Source of the DNA: Pleurodeles waltl | Taxonomy: Eukaryota > Chordata > Amphibia > Caudata > Salamandridae | Reading direction: 5' to 3' | NCBI RefSeq assembly: GCF_031143425.1 | Contig: NC_090450.1 | Coordinates: 171,229,272 to 171,293,271, forward strand | Length of the DNA stretch: 64,000 nucleotides | Shown: piece by piece, positions 1-9,229 of the stretch | How positions within the stretch are numbered: position 1 is the stretch's first letter | Layout: each line of letters opens with the position of its first letter | The notes under the pieces: model-generated | Database searches by the model: none | What the model saw: the letters and a program-made list of their open reading frames with translations, nothing else | Told to the model about the DNA's origin: nothing | Translations under genes and position numbers: made by a program

Positions 1-891
1 GAGCCCGACCTGATGTCCCCCATCCGCCAACCCACAGGGATTCCCCCTCTGGTGCAGGTCATGTCAGTACTCCATTTCTTGGCAAGTGGGTCATTTCAGA
101 CAACCGTGGGAATTGCTTCTGGGATGTCTCAGCCCATGTTTTCGAAGGTGTTATCCAGAGTGTTGTCTGCCCTGATGAAATCCGTGAGGAGCTACATCAT
201 TTTCCCTGAGGTGGGCGAATTGGCTACAGTGAAGGGTGATTTCTACGCCCTTGGACATATTCCCAACGTAATTGGTGCCATTGATGGGACCCATGTGGCT
301 TTGGTTCCCCCAAGAGACAGGGAGCAGGTGTACAGGAACAGAAAAAATTACCATTCAATGAACATCCAGGTGGTGTGTTTGGCTGACCAGTACATCTCGC
401 ATGTAAATGCCAAATTCCCAGGGTCAGTGCATGACGCCTACATCCTCAGGAATAGCAGCATCCCTTACGTGATGGAACAGCTACAGAGACACCGTGTATG
501 GCTAGTGGGGGACTCTGGGTACCCCAACCTGTCGTGGCTACTGACCCCAGTAAGGAATCCCCGGACCAGGGCAGAGGAACGGTACAATGAGGCCCATGGG
601 CGGACTAGGAGGGTGATCGAACGCACCTTTGGCCTCCTAAAGGCCAGGTTTAGGTGCCTGCATATGACAGGTGGATCCCTAATGTACTCACCTAAGAAGG
701 TGTGTCACATCATCGTGGCCTGCTGCATGCTTCACAACCTGGCTTTGCGTCGCCAGGTGCCTTTCCTGCAGGAGGATGGTCGAGACGGTGGTGTTGTGGC
801 AGCGGTGGAACCTGAGGAGAGTGACGAGGAGGAAGACGACGGGGCTGAAACAGACAACAGGGACAGAATCATTGAACAGTACTTCCAATAG
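1..891 (+). CDS. PIF/Harbinger transposase, DDE nuclease (5' partial)
   Basis: This frame encodes the nuclease that cuts and moves the Harbinger element, and it resembles vertebrate HARBI1. It is open from base 1, so the N-terminus lies outside the window; the first in-frame ATG (13) is internal when compared with the related Harbinger-C transposase at 62.7-63.5 kb. Visible motifs in order are a helix-turn-helix-like stretch (LHFLASGSFQ), the first catalytic Asp in GAIDGTH, the second Asp in FPGSVHDAYILRNS, then GDSGYP, and the Glu in ERTFGLLKARFRCL. All three acidic residues of the DDE triad are present. The C-terminus is strongly acidic (EESDEEEDD). No stop or frameshift interrupts the visible 296 codons. 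The partner gene lies 0.5 kb away on the opposite strand. Confidence 0.9.
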   Translation, partial: EPDLMSPIRQPTGIPPLVQVMSVLHFLASGSFQTTVGIASGMSQPMFSKVLSRVLSALMKSVRSYIIFPEVGELATVKGDFYALGHIPNVIGAIDGTHVALVPPRDREQVYRNRKNYHSMNIQVVCLADQYISHVNAKFPGSVHDAYILRNSSIPYVMEQLQRHRVWLVGDSGYPNLSWLLTPVRNPRTRAEERYNEAHGRTRRVIERTFGLLKARFRCLHMTGGSLMYSPKKVCHIIVACCMLHNLALRRQVPFLQEDGRDGGVVAAVEPEESDEEEDDGAETDNRDRIIEQYFQ

Positions 892-1399
892 GACACAGGT
901 AACATTTCAAAGATAATTTAGTAAATGTTAACTACTCTCCTGCATCTCTGCTGCCTGTCTATTTGCCCCAGTGTATGATGACTGAGTTTTGGCTTTTCCC
1001 TCCCTATTTCAGATCTGGGGTCCCCACTACGAGTCCTGTGCTTCGTTTCCCCATGGACTACAGCTTTGTGGCAGCTGTTTGTTGACTTCACCATGTACAA
1101 GGACATATTTGCACTGTCATGTCAATTACATTATTTTGAAATCACAGCCAGACTCCAGATATTTTGTTGCAAAATAGGTGTTTATTTAAGTGCTCAAAAT
1201 GGGATGGGTGGTTTCAAGTGGGTGGGGGCTATGGTGAAGGAATGTCCATGGCAGAGTCCAGAGTAACAGTCACACAGGTGCATTGTCCAGAGGCCTGTGG
1301 AGAGATGGAGCATGGGCAGTTCAAGGGTGGACAGGGTGACAATGTGGGACAGTGGGATGACATCAGGTGGTATCCATTGCTGGCGGGGGTCTTGACATC
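892..1399. other. Shared 3' region between convergent Harbinger-A genes
   Basis: No coding sequence is supported here. The stretch lies between the stop of the transposase and the stop of the Myb-like gene. On the minus strand AATAAA occurs at 1181-1186, about 215 bp past the Myb-like stop codon, and is a plausible polyadenylation signal for that gene. No equally clear signal was seen for the transposase on +. Confidence 0.5.
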
Positions 1400-2990
1400 C
1401 TACTCTGTCTTCTTGCGAGATCTCAGGGCCCTCTTGCGGGGTGGTTCTTCTCCTGCAGGAGGTGGGGGTCTGGTGGGCTGCTGCTGTGCGGGGGCCTCCT
1501 GTCCACTAGCGCCGGCGGAGGTGGTTGGCTGTTCTTGGTCCAGGCTAGTGGCAGGGGCCCTTGGGTGTTGTTCAGTGTCCGCCCTGGTGTTGACGAGGTC
1601 CTGCAGCAGCCCTACCATGGTAACCAGGGTGGTGTTGATGGCTCTGATGTCCTCCCTGTACCCCCGATAGTGTTCCTCCTGCAGTGCCTGGATCTCCTGG
1701 AACCGGGCCAGTACCGTCGCCATCGTCTCCTGGGAGCGGTTGTATGCTCCCATGATGGTGGTGAGGACCTCGTGGAGAGTGGGTTCCCTGGGCCTCTCCT
1801 CCCCCCCCTGTCGCACAGCTGCCCTCCGAGTTGCCCTGTTTCCCTGGGCCTCTGCCCCCTGGCCGGTGTGCCCACTACCACTGCCCCCAGGTCCCTGTTG
1901 TTGTTGGGGTGGTGGGTTATCCTGGATGCCCTGTAGTGGTAGACACACCGCAGATTGACGCGCCCTGGAGACAGAGGCATGGGCCCGCTGGGTGGGAGCT
2001 GTGCTGGTGTTCCCAGAGGGGTTAGGGTCTGTAGTGGCCTGGGCCTGTGTGAGGGGAACCGACTGTCCAGAGGTCCCCGATGGTCCGGGCTGGTCATCGG
2101 TGTCCAGGTCGACAGAGCTGCTGTCATCGCTGACGGCCTCTTGGGTGGGGGGTGTGGAGAATTCTGGCCCCTCCGCCGCGGTGTGTTGACGGTCGGGTCC
2201 TGCAGGGGTATAGAGGTATGGTTATAGTTTCAATGAGTGGCATATGGGTGTATCTATGGGTTCTCGTGTCCCCAAGTGCTGGCATTCGTGTGTGGGGGCT
2301 TTGGTGAGGGTGGCTTGTGGGGGGGATGTGTATATGCATTGGGCATGCTTTGGTGATGGGTGTCCATGCTTAGTGGACGCATGCAGGCCTAGGTTTTGGG
2401 ATGTGTGGGTTGTGATGGTGAGACATTGGCGGGGAATAGGTGTGCTGGGGGTGGGGGTGAGGATGGTGGTGGGGGTGAGGATGGTGGTGGGGGTGAGGGT
2501 GGGGGTGAGGATGGGGGTGGGGGTGAGGGTGGGGTTCGAGGATGGGGGTGAGGGTTGGGGTATGATTTGGCATGCAGGTGGGGGGGAAGCAGTATTGAAG
2601 CTTCAACTTACCAGTATCCATTCCTCCGCCGACTCCTGCGAGGCCGTCAGGATGCAGGATGTTCAAGACTTCCTCCTCCCATGATGTGAATTGTAGGGGT
2701 TGAGGTGGGGGTCCTCCGCCAGTCTTCTGCACGGCGATGTTGTGCCTGGATACCATGGAACGCACCTTCCCCCGTAGGTCGTTCCATCGCTTCCTGATGT
2801 CTTCCCGATTTCTGGGGTGCTGTCCCACTGCGTTGACCCTGTCGACAATCCTCTGCCATAGCTCCGTCCTCCGGGCAATGCTGGTGTATTGTATCTGTGT
2901 GCCGAACAGCTGGGGCTCTACCCGAACGATTTCCTCCACCATGACCCTGAGTTCTTCGTCTGTGAAGCGGGGTTGTCTTTGGGGTGCCAT
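1400..2990 (-). CDS. Harbinger Myb/SANT-like DNA-binding protein, two exons
   Basis: This is the second protein of PIF/Harbinger elements, a trihelix/Myb-SANT DNA-binding partner that brings the transposase to the nucleus and transposon ends; the host gene NAIF1 derives from this family. Exon 1 is 2990-2612, starting MAPQRQPRFTDEELRVM, with the SANT-like region over residues 1-90 (TELWQRIVDRVN, then RKRWNDLRGKVR). A donor GTAAGT begins at 2611 and a TGCAG acceptor ends at 2200. Exon 2 is 2199-1400. Exon 1 ends in phase 1, and joining it to exon 2 gives an uninterrupted frame of about 392 codons. The C-terminal half has Pro/Gln/Thr-rich linkers, a probable coiled coil (LARFQEIQALQEEHYRGYRE) and a basic tail (RKRALRSRKK) that may be a nuclear signal. 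The splice is read from consensus only. Confidence 0.8.
2440..2560 (+). repeat. G-rich minisatellite in the Myb-like gene intron
   Basis: Irregular tandem copies of GGTGGGGGTGAGGAT-type units fill this part of the 412 bp intron. The + strand is a run of G-tracts that could form G-quadruplexes; the transcribed sense strand of the Myb-like gene is correspondingly C-rich. Frames across it give only His/Pro repeats, which is why no protein is called. Confidence 0.75.
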
Positions 2991-3295
2991 GGGGTGGTGT
3001 GTATGATGTGTGGGGTGGAGTATGTGTATTTAAGTGAGTTGAGTGTGGTGGTGTGTGTTGTTTTGTGTGTGGATAGTGTGTGGGTGATGGTGTTGAGTGG
3101 CTGTGGCTGTTATTTTCTGGATGCTGGTGTCTCGCTCTTGACTTCTTTACGAATTTTTTAGCGTAGGGGTTTGTGGGTGATGTGGGTGTGTGCTTTATAT
3201 TGTATTGTGTGTGTGGGAGTGGTGTGTGTATGTGTATCAGGTGTGTGGGATTCAAATCGTCCAATGTGGCTGAGTTTTGTTCGTTTGTGTGTATT

Positions 3296-3597
3296 CTGAC
3301 CGCGGCGGTGTGTCCCGCCAATGGAATACCGCGTTTGAATGACCGCCGCGTGGATTCGTGGGTCGGAATGGCATGGGCGTATTTCTGTTGGCGTGGCGGT
3401 GGAGGTTTTGTCACCTCCACTTTTCCGCCGACCGCTGGTCTGGCGGTCTGTTGTGGCGGTCGGATTTTCGGAGGTTTGCCTTCTGCGGGTCAGAATGACC
3501 GTGGCGGGTTTCCGCGACTGCGGCGGGATTATGGAGGATTTCTGACCGGCGGTAGGCGCCTTTTACCGCCGAGGTCAGAATGACCCCCAGAGTGTTA
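3296..3597. repeat. Harbinger-A right terminal region, GC-rich hairpins
   Basis: This terminal region is made of short inverted repeats: GTGGAGGT (3399-3406) pairs with ACCTCCAC (3413-3420), CCGACCGC near 3428 pairs with GCGGTCGG near 3463, and the end itself folds as TCTGACC/GGCGGTA (3541-3554) against TACCGCCG/GGTCAGA (3564-3579). GTCAGAATGACC occurs internally near 3488 and again at the very end. The spacing resembles the larger hairpin-chain MITE at 10.8 kb. Confidence 0.65.
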
Positions 3598-5796
3598 GAA
3601 AGGGAACTCAATAGATTGAGAGTGGAAGAATCCAGACTGAAGCTCAAGAAGCAACAGCTGGATTTAGATAGACAAGCATTTGACTTAGAAAAAGAAAGAC
3701 AGAGGTTGGGGTTAGGACCCCATGGTGGCAGCAGCAGTATTACAGATAGTAATCCTGTAAAAGAGCATGATTCTAGAAATCTGCACAAGATAGTTCCCCC
3801 TTACAAGGAGGGGGATGACATTAACAAGTGGTTTGATGCACTTGAGAGGGCCTGTTATGTACAGGGGGTCCCTCAAAGGCAGTGGGCTGCTATCCTATGG
3901 CTCTCTTTCAGTGGAAAGGGTAGGGATAGGCTCCTTACTGTTAAGGAAAGTGATGCCAATGATTTTGCAGTTCTTAAGAATGCACTCCTTGATGGTTATG
4001 GCTTAACCACTGAACAGTACAGGATCAAGTTCAGAGAAACCAAAAAGGAGTCTTCACAAGACTGGGTAGACTTTGTTGACCATTCAGTGAAGGCCTTGGA
4101 GGGGTGGTTACATGGCAGTAAAGTTTCTGACTATGAAAGCCTGTATAACGTAATCCTGAGAGAGCATATTCTTAATAATTGTGTGTCTGATTTGTTGCAC
4201 CAGTATCTAGTGGACTCAGATCTGACCTCTCCCCAAGAATTGGGAAAGAAGGCAGACAAATGGGTCAGAACAAGAGTGAACAGAAAAGTTCATACAGGTG
4301 GTGACAAGGATGGCAAGAAGAAAGATGGTGAGAAATCTCAGGATAAGCATGGGGCTAAGGGTAAAACCAAAGATCCTTCTTCAAATCCTAAACACTCTTC
4401 AGGGGGTGGGGATAAAACAAATTCTATCTCTTCTTCTCAACCCACACACATTAAAAAGCCTTGGTGCCTTGTGTGTAAAAACAGAGGCCATAGGCCAGGG
4501 GATAAGTCCTGTCGAGGTAAACCCCCTGAGCCTACCACCACTAATACATCAAGCTCTAGTGCCCCTAGCAGTAGTGGTACTAGAGGTGGGACTGCTGACA
4601 ACAGTCAAGTTAAGGGTGTAGTTGGGTTCACTTATGGGTCCATCATAGAAACTGGGGTAGTCAGTCCCAAGACAGTTTCTGTCACACCTAGTGGCATTGG
4701 CCTTGCCGCACTGGCTGCTTGTCCCCTTACAATGGATAAGTACAGGCAGACAGTTTCAAGAAATGGGGTTGAGGCCCAGGCCTACAGGGACACAGGTGCC
4801 AGTATCACTTTGGTGACTGAAAACCTAGTGGCTCCTGAACAACACATCATTGGACAACAGTATAAGATTATTGATGTCCATAACTCCACTAAGTTTCTTC
4901 CCTTAGCTATAGTTCAGCTTAGTTGGGGTGGAGTTACTGGCCCTAAGCAGGTGGTAGTATCACCTAGTTTACCTGTAGATTGTCTCTTAGGTAATGACCT
5001 AGAGGCCTCAGGTTGGGCTGATGTAGAGTTTTATAACCATGCAGCCATGCTGGGTATCCCTGAGGAATTGTTCCCTCTCATTTCTACTGAAATGAAAAAG
5101 CAAAGGAGAGAAGGCCTGAAAACTCAGGATCCCTCTCCAACAACAGGTAAAAAGGGTATCACAGTATCCCCTAACCACCCTGCCAATCAGGATATCATTC
5201 CTGTGGTGGGAGAAACCTCTCCTGGGGTGGCACCTGTTCCAAGGGAATCATCAGCTGACATAGCTGCACTCCCTGAGGTGGAAGTACCTCTCTGTGGGAT
5301 AACTAACATTGGTGAGAAAAAGAGCACCATTTTAGTTAACATGGAGCATCCCTCCAACCCTCCCAGAGAAACTTTAGTGCAGAAAGCCTGCACTGCCTCA
5401 CAACACTTAGGACAGCATCCCTGCCCTTGTGTGGAGCTCATAGGACAGCATCCCTGCCCTGCTCCAACTCAAGAGAAACAGCATCCCTGTTCTCTCTTCC
5501 AGCCATATGGACAAAGTTTTTGCCCAGCTATGGCTTTACTGAGACAGCATCCCTGTCTGGCATTCTCATCACTAGAAATAGGTTCAGTGGACAATTCCCA
5601 CTGCTCTAAACTAAACGTTACTGATAGAAACTCTGAAAATATATCTTCACATTGTTGCTTAGCTAAAAAACTTCAAACAGGGTGGTTTACATCCCCACAG
5701 GGAAGTAACCATATAGTGGATGATAAAGGGAGTATTGCAGAGCTACTCTCTACTTATCACCACTTAGACAATAAAGTCTCAACTGGCCAAGGTTAG
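3580..5796 (+). CDS. Retrotransposon gag-protease polyprotein (5' truncated)
   Basis: The 738-codon frame begins at an ATG lying inside the terminal repeat of Harbinger-A (3580), so the first few residues come from the transposon and the true gag start is lost. Residues 1-45 are charged and probably coiled. Residues about 75-235 resemble the SCAN-like capsid fold of Gmr1/Gypsy-type gag. Residues 235-290 are Lys/Ser rich. A knuckle-like CX2CX4HX6C lies at 296-311, an unusual spacing compared with the retroviral CX2CX4HX4C. The retropepsin active site DTGA is at 404-407 with the second strand LLGND at about 469-473. Residues about 610-665 carry a degenerate QHPCP repeat. The frame stops 30 bp before the LTR with no polymerase after it. 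I infer Gypsy-like gag and protease; the family is not certain. Confidence 0.8.
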   Translation: MTPRVLERELNRLRVEESRLKLKKQQLDLDRQAFDLEKERQRLGLGPHGGSSSITDSNPVKEHDSRNLHKIVPPYKEGDDINKWFDALERACYVQGVPQRQWAAILWLSFSGKGRDRLLTVKESDANDFAVLKNALLDGYGLTTEQYRIKFRETKKESSQDWVDFVDHSVKALEGWLHGSKVSDYESLYNVILREHILNNCVSDLLHQYLVDSDLTSPQELGKKADKWVRTRVNRKVHTGGDKDGKKKDGEKSQDKHGAKGKTKDPSSNPKHSSGGGDKTNSISSSQPTHIKKPWCLVCKNRGHRPGDKSCRGKPPEPTTTNTSSSSAPSSSGTRGGTADNSQVKGVVGFTYGSIIETGVVSPKTVSVTPSGIGLAALAACPLTMDKYRQTVSRNGVEAQAYRDTGASITLVTENLVAPEQHIIGQQYKIIDVHNSTKFLPLAIVQLSWGGVTGPKQVVVSPSLPVDCLLGNDLEASGWADVEFYNHAAMLGIPEELFPLISTEMKKQRREGLKTQDPSPTTGKKGITVSPNHPANQDIIPVVGETSPGVAPVPRESSADIAALPEVEVPLCGITNIGEKKSTILVNMEHPSNPPRETLVQKACTASQHLGQHPCPCVELIGQHPCPAPTQEKQHPCSLFQPYGQSFCPAMALLRQHPCLAFSSLEIGSVDNSHCSKLNVTDRNSENISSHCCLAKKLQTGWFTSPQGSNHIVDDKGSIAELLSTYHHLDNKVSTGQG

Positions 5797-6320
5797 CCTT
5801 ATTATCCTTCGTTTGGGGGGGTGGTTGTGTGAGAAAGTAGCCTCTTTCTAGCCTTGTTACCCCCACTTTTGGCCTGTTTGTGAGTGTATGTCAGGGTGTT
5901 TTCACTGTCTCACTGGGATCCTGCTACCCAGGGCCCAGTGCTCATAGTGAAGACCCTATGTTTTCAGTATGTTTGTTATGTGTCACTGGGACCCTGCTAG
6001 CCAGGACCCCAGTGCTCATAAGTTTGTGACCTATATGTATGTGTTCCCTGTGTGATGCCTAACTGTCTCACTGAGGCTCTGCTAACCAGAACCTCAGTGG
6101 TTATGCTCTCTCATTTCTTTCCAAATTGTCACTAACAGGCTAGTGACCAATTTCACCAATTTACATTGGCATACTGGAACACCCTTATAATTCCCTAGTA
6201 TGTGGTACTGAGGTACCCAGGGTATTGGGGTTCCAGGAGATCCCTATGGGCTGCAGCATTTCTTTTGCCACCCATAGGGAGCTCTGACAATTCTTACACA
6301 GGCCTGCCATTGCAGCCTGA

Positions 6321-6346
6321 GTGAAATAACGTCCACGTTATTTCAC
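6321..6346. repeat. Perfect inverted repeat in LTR U3
   Basis: GTGAAATAACGT (6321-6332) is followed after two bases by its exact reverse complement (6335-6346). It lies about 600 bp upstream of the TATA box and may be a dimer-binding regulatory site; the factor is unknown. Confidence 0.6.
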
Positions 6347-6920
6347 AGCCATTTACCACTGCACTTAAGTAACTTATAAGTCACCTATATGTCTAACCTT
6401 TACCTGGTAAAGGTTGGGTGCTAAGTTACTTAGTGTGTGGGCACCCTGGCACTAGCCAAGGTGCACCCAAATTGTTCAGGGCAAATTCCCCGGACTTTGT
6501 GAGTGCGGGGACACCATTACACGTGTGCACTATACATATGTCACAACATGTGTATAGCGTCACAATGGTAACTCCTAACATGGCCATGTAACATGTCTAA
6601 GATCATGGTATTGTCACTCCAATGCCATTCTGGCATTGGGGAGACAATTCCATGATCCCCCGAGTCTCTAGCACAGACACGGGTACTGCCAAACTACCTT
6701 TCCCGGGGTTTCACTGCAGCTGCTGCTGCTGCCAACCCCTCCGACAGGTTTCTGCCCTCCTGGGGTCCAGCCAGGCTTGGCCCAGGAGGGCAGAACAAAG
6801 GACTTCCTCAGAGAGAGGGTGTTACACCCTCTCCCTTTGGAAAAAGGTGTCAGGGCCTGGGAGGAGTAGCCTACACCAGCCTCTGGAAATGCGTTGATGG
6901 ACACAAAGGGTGCCCCTCTC

Positions 6921-6928
6921 TATATAAG
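6921..6928 (+). promoter_or_regulatory. TATA box of the long LTR
   Basis: TATATAAG in a pyrimidine-rich context within the LTR is the best core promoter candidate. Transcription would start about 30 bp downstream, near 6950. Confidence 0.55.
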
Positions 6929-8659
6929 CCAGTCTGCACCGGTTCAGGGATCCCCCAGCCCTGCTCTGGCGCGAAACTGGACAAAGGAAAGGGGAGTGAC
7001 CACTCCCCTGACCTGCACCTCCCCTGGGAGGTGCCCAGAGCTCCTCCAGTGTGCTCCGAACCTCTGCCATCTTGGAAACAGAGGTGCTGCTGGCACACTG
7101 GACTGCTCTGAGTGGCCAGTGCCAGCAGGTGACGTCAGAGACTCCTTCTGATAGGCTCCTCCAGGTGTTGCTAGCCTATCCTCTCTCCTAAGTAGCCAAA
7201 CCTCCTTTTCTGGCTATTTAGGGTCTCTGCTTTGGGGAATTCTTTAGATAATAAATGCAAGAGCTCATCGGAGTTCCTCTGCATCTCTCTCTTCACCTTC
7301 TGCCAAGGAATCGACTGCTGACTACTCTGGAAGCCTGCAAAACTGCAACAAAGTAGCAAAGATGACTACTGCGACCTTGTATCGCTGATCCGGCCGCCTT
7401 CTCAACTGTTTTCCTGGTGGTGCATGCTGTGGGGGTAGTCTGCCTCCTCTCTGCACTAGAAGCTCCGAAGAAATCTCCTGTGGGTCGACGGAATCTTTCC
7501 CCTGCAACCGCAGGCACCAAAAGACTGCATCACTGGTCCTCTGGGTCTCCTCTCAGCACGACGAGTGAGGTCCCTTGAACTCAGCAACTCTGTCCAAGTG
7601 ACTCCCACAGTCCAGTGACTCTTCAGTCCAAGTTTGGTGGAGGTAAGTCCTTGCCTCCCCACGCTAGACTGCATTGCTGGGAACCACGTGATTTGCAGCT
7701 GCTCTGGCTCCTGTGCACTCTTCCAGGATTTCCTTTGTGCACAGCCAAGCCTGGGTCCCCGGCACTTTAACCTGCAGTGCACGACCTCCTGAGTTGTCCT
7801 CCGGCGTCGTGGGACCCTCCTTTGTGACTTCGGGTGAGCTCCGGTTCACTCCACTTCATAGTGCCTGTTCCGGCACTTCTGCGGGGGCTGCTTGCTTCTG
7901 AGTGGGCTCTTTCCCTTGCTGGGTGCCCCCTCTGTCTCCTCACGCAATTGGCGACATCCTGGTCCCTCCTGGGCCACAGCAGCATCCAAAAACCCTAACC
8001 GCGACCCTTGCAGCTAGCAAGGCTTGTTTGCGGTCTTTCTGCACGGAAACACCTCTGCAAGCTTCTTCACGACGTGGGATCCTCAAAAGGGGATGTTTCT
8101 AGCCCTTGTCGTTCTTGCAGAATCCACAGCTTCTACCATCCGGTGGCAGCTTCTTTGCACCCACAGCTGGCATTTCCTGGGCATCTGCCCACTCCCGACG
8201 TGATCGTGACTCTTGGACTTGGTCCCCTTGTTCCACAGGTACTCTCGTCAGGAAATCCATTGTTGTTGCATTGCTGGTGTTGGTCTTCCTTGCAGAATTC
8301 CCCTATCACTACTTCTGTGCTCTTTGAGGAACTTAGGTGCACTTTGCACCCACTTTTCAGGGTCTTGGGGTGGGCTATTTTTCTAACCCTCACTGTTTTC
8401 TTACAGTCCCAGCGACCCTCTACAAGGTCACATAGGTTTGGGGTCCATTCGTGGTTCGCATTCCACTTCTAGAGTATATGGTTTGTGTTGCCCCTATCCG
8501 TATGTGCCCCTATTGCATTCTATTGCGACTATACATTGTTTGCACTGTTTTCTATTGCTATTATTGCATATTTTGGTATTGTGTACATATATCTTGTGTA
8601 TATTTGCTATCCTCATACTGAGGGTACTCACTGAGATACTTTTGGCATATTGTCATAAA

Positions 8660-8665
8660 AATAAA
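8660..8665 (+). terminator. LTR polyadenylation signal AATAAA
   Basis: AATAAA is followed by T-rich and GT-rich sequence within 40 bp, as expected for a cleavage site. It marks the probable R/U5 boundary near 8680. Confidence 0.6.
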
Positions 8666-8904
8666 GTACCTTTATTTTTAGTATATCTGTGTATTGTGTT
8701 TTCTTATGATATTGTGCATATGACACTAGTGGTACTGTAGGAGCTTCACTCTTCTCCTAGTTCAGCCTAAGCTGCTCTGCTAAGCTACCTTTTCTATCAG
8801 CCTAAGCTGCTAGACACCCCTCTACACTAATAAGGTATACCTGGACCTGGTGCAAGGTGTAAGTACCCCTTGGTACCCACTACAAGCCAGGCCAGCCTCC
8901 TACA

Positions 8905-9153
8905 GGTGGGTATACTATTGGTCCTGTGTGTGTTGCGCTGCAGTATGGGTTGTAGATCAGCTATCACGCCAAGTATCATGGCTGAGCTTAACCTGTACTT
9001 ATCATATATCTCCTCCTCTGTCTGGTCAAAAAGGGTAATGCGCACTCTAAAATGGTGCTCCTTTCTCCTCCTCCCTCTCCTCAATCTGCCAGGATCCTCA
9101 TCTTCATCGCCATGATATAGAGTGCAGCCATTGTGGAAAAGAGGCTGAGTCAT
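8905..9153 (-). pseudogene. Harbinger-B transposase, N-terminal fragment
   Basis: The frame begins with an ATG at 9153 (MTQPLFHNG; a second ATG follows nearby) and runs 83 codons to the LTR junction. It has an acidic patch (DEDED), an Arg-rich patch (RLRRGRRRK) and then FRVRITLFDQTEEEIYDKYRLS, the N-terminal helical region found before the DDE domain in HARBI1-type transposases. The last native residues are SIPT, matching the IP-T/P-LVQV position in the other two transposases in this window. Everything after that, including all catalytic residues, is separated by the LTR element. Confidence 0.7.
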
Positions 9154-9162
9154 TCTGGGCCT

Positions 9163-9171
9163 CTTTATATA
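9163..9171 (-). promoter_or_regulatory. TATA box of Harbinger-B transposase
   Basis: On the minus strand TATATAAAG lies just upstream of the first ATG at 9153, so the message would have a very short leader or start at a later ATG. The upstream region is the hairpin-rich terminal sequence of the element. Confidence 0.5.
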
Positions 9172-9229
9172 GGTTGCACCTGTTTACCACCAGATTTCAC
9201 TTCGTGGTAAATTGCACATGCAAAAGGCC

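Larger units (their letters stand above)
1..3597. mobile_element. Harbinger-A, PIF/Harbinger DNA transposon (left end outside window)
   Basis: This element holds the two genes typical of PIF/Harbinger transposons: a DDE transposase on + (1-891) and a Myb/SANT-like protein on - (1400-2990), arranged tail to tail. The right end is rich in GC hairpins and finishes near 3584-3597, where the motif GTCAGAATGACC occurs. The same 12-mer is repeated about 85 bp inside the end (near 3488-3500), as expected of subterminal repeats. The exact last base and the 3 bp target duplication cannot be fixed because the left end is missing. The element directly abuts the gag frame of an LTR retrotransposon and most likely inserted into it. 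All visible coding parts are open, so this copy looks young. Confidence 0.85.
3590..8904 (+). mobile_element. LTR retrotransposon with gag-protease only, 3' part
   Basis: The visible part has one frame encoding gag plus an aspartic protease, a G-rich polypurine-like tract just before 5828, and one long LTR (5828-8904). There is no reverse transcriptase, RNase H or integrase between the protease and the LTR, so this copy depends on other elements for movement, like the class called terminal-repeat retrotransposons with GAG (TR-GAG). The 5' LTR and the start of gag are absent; Harbinger-A sits exactly at the broken edge. The 3' LTR edge interrupts the first exon of Harbinger-B. The LTR resembles a high-copy LTR I remember from newt genomes; this is memory, not a search result. 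Confidence 0.8.
5828..8904 (+). repeat. 3' LTR, about 3.08 kb
   Basis: The LTR starts TGTGAGAAAG (5828; the start could be 2 bp earlier) after a G-run and ends CCTCCTACA at 8904. It has a strong TATA box (6921-6928) and an AATAAA signal (8660-8665). If both are used, U3 is about 1.1 kb, R about 1.7 kb and U5 about 0.2 kb, which is very long for an LTR. No reading frame inside it is convincing. The end is fixed by the point where Harbinger-B coding sequence resumes on the minus strand. Confidence 0.8.

Noticed and set aside
1612..3420. Alternative minus-strand frames (171 and 257 codons)
   Set aside because: They are shifted readings of the Myb-like exons and run into its intron or the terminal repeat; the spliced frame explains the conserved residues.
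6321..6346. Terminal repeat of a separate MITE inside the LTR
   Set aside because: The palindrome is isolated, lacks target duplications and sits within continuous LTR sequence.
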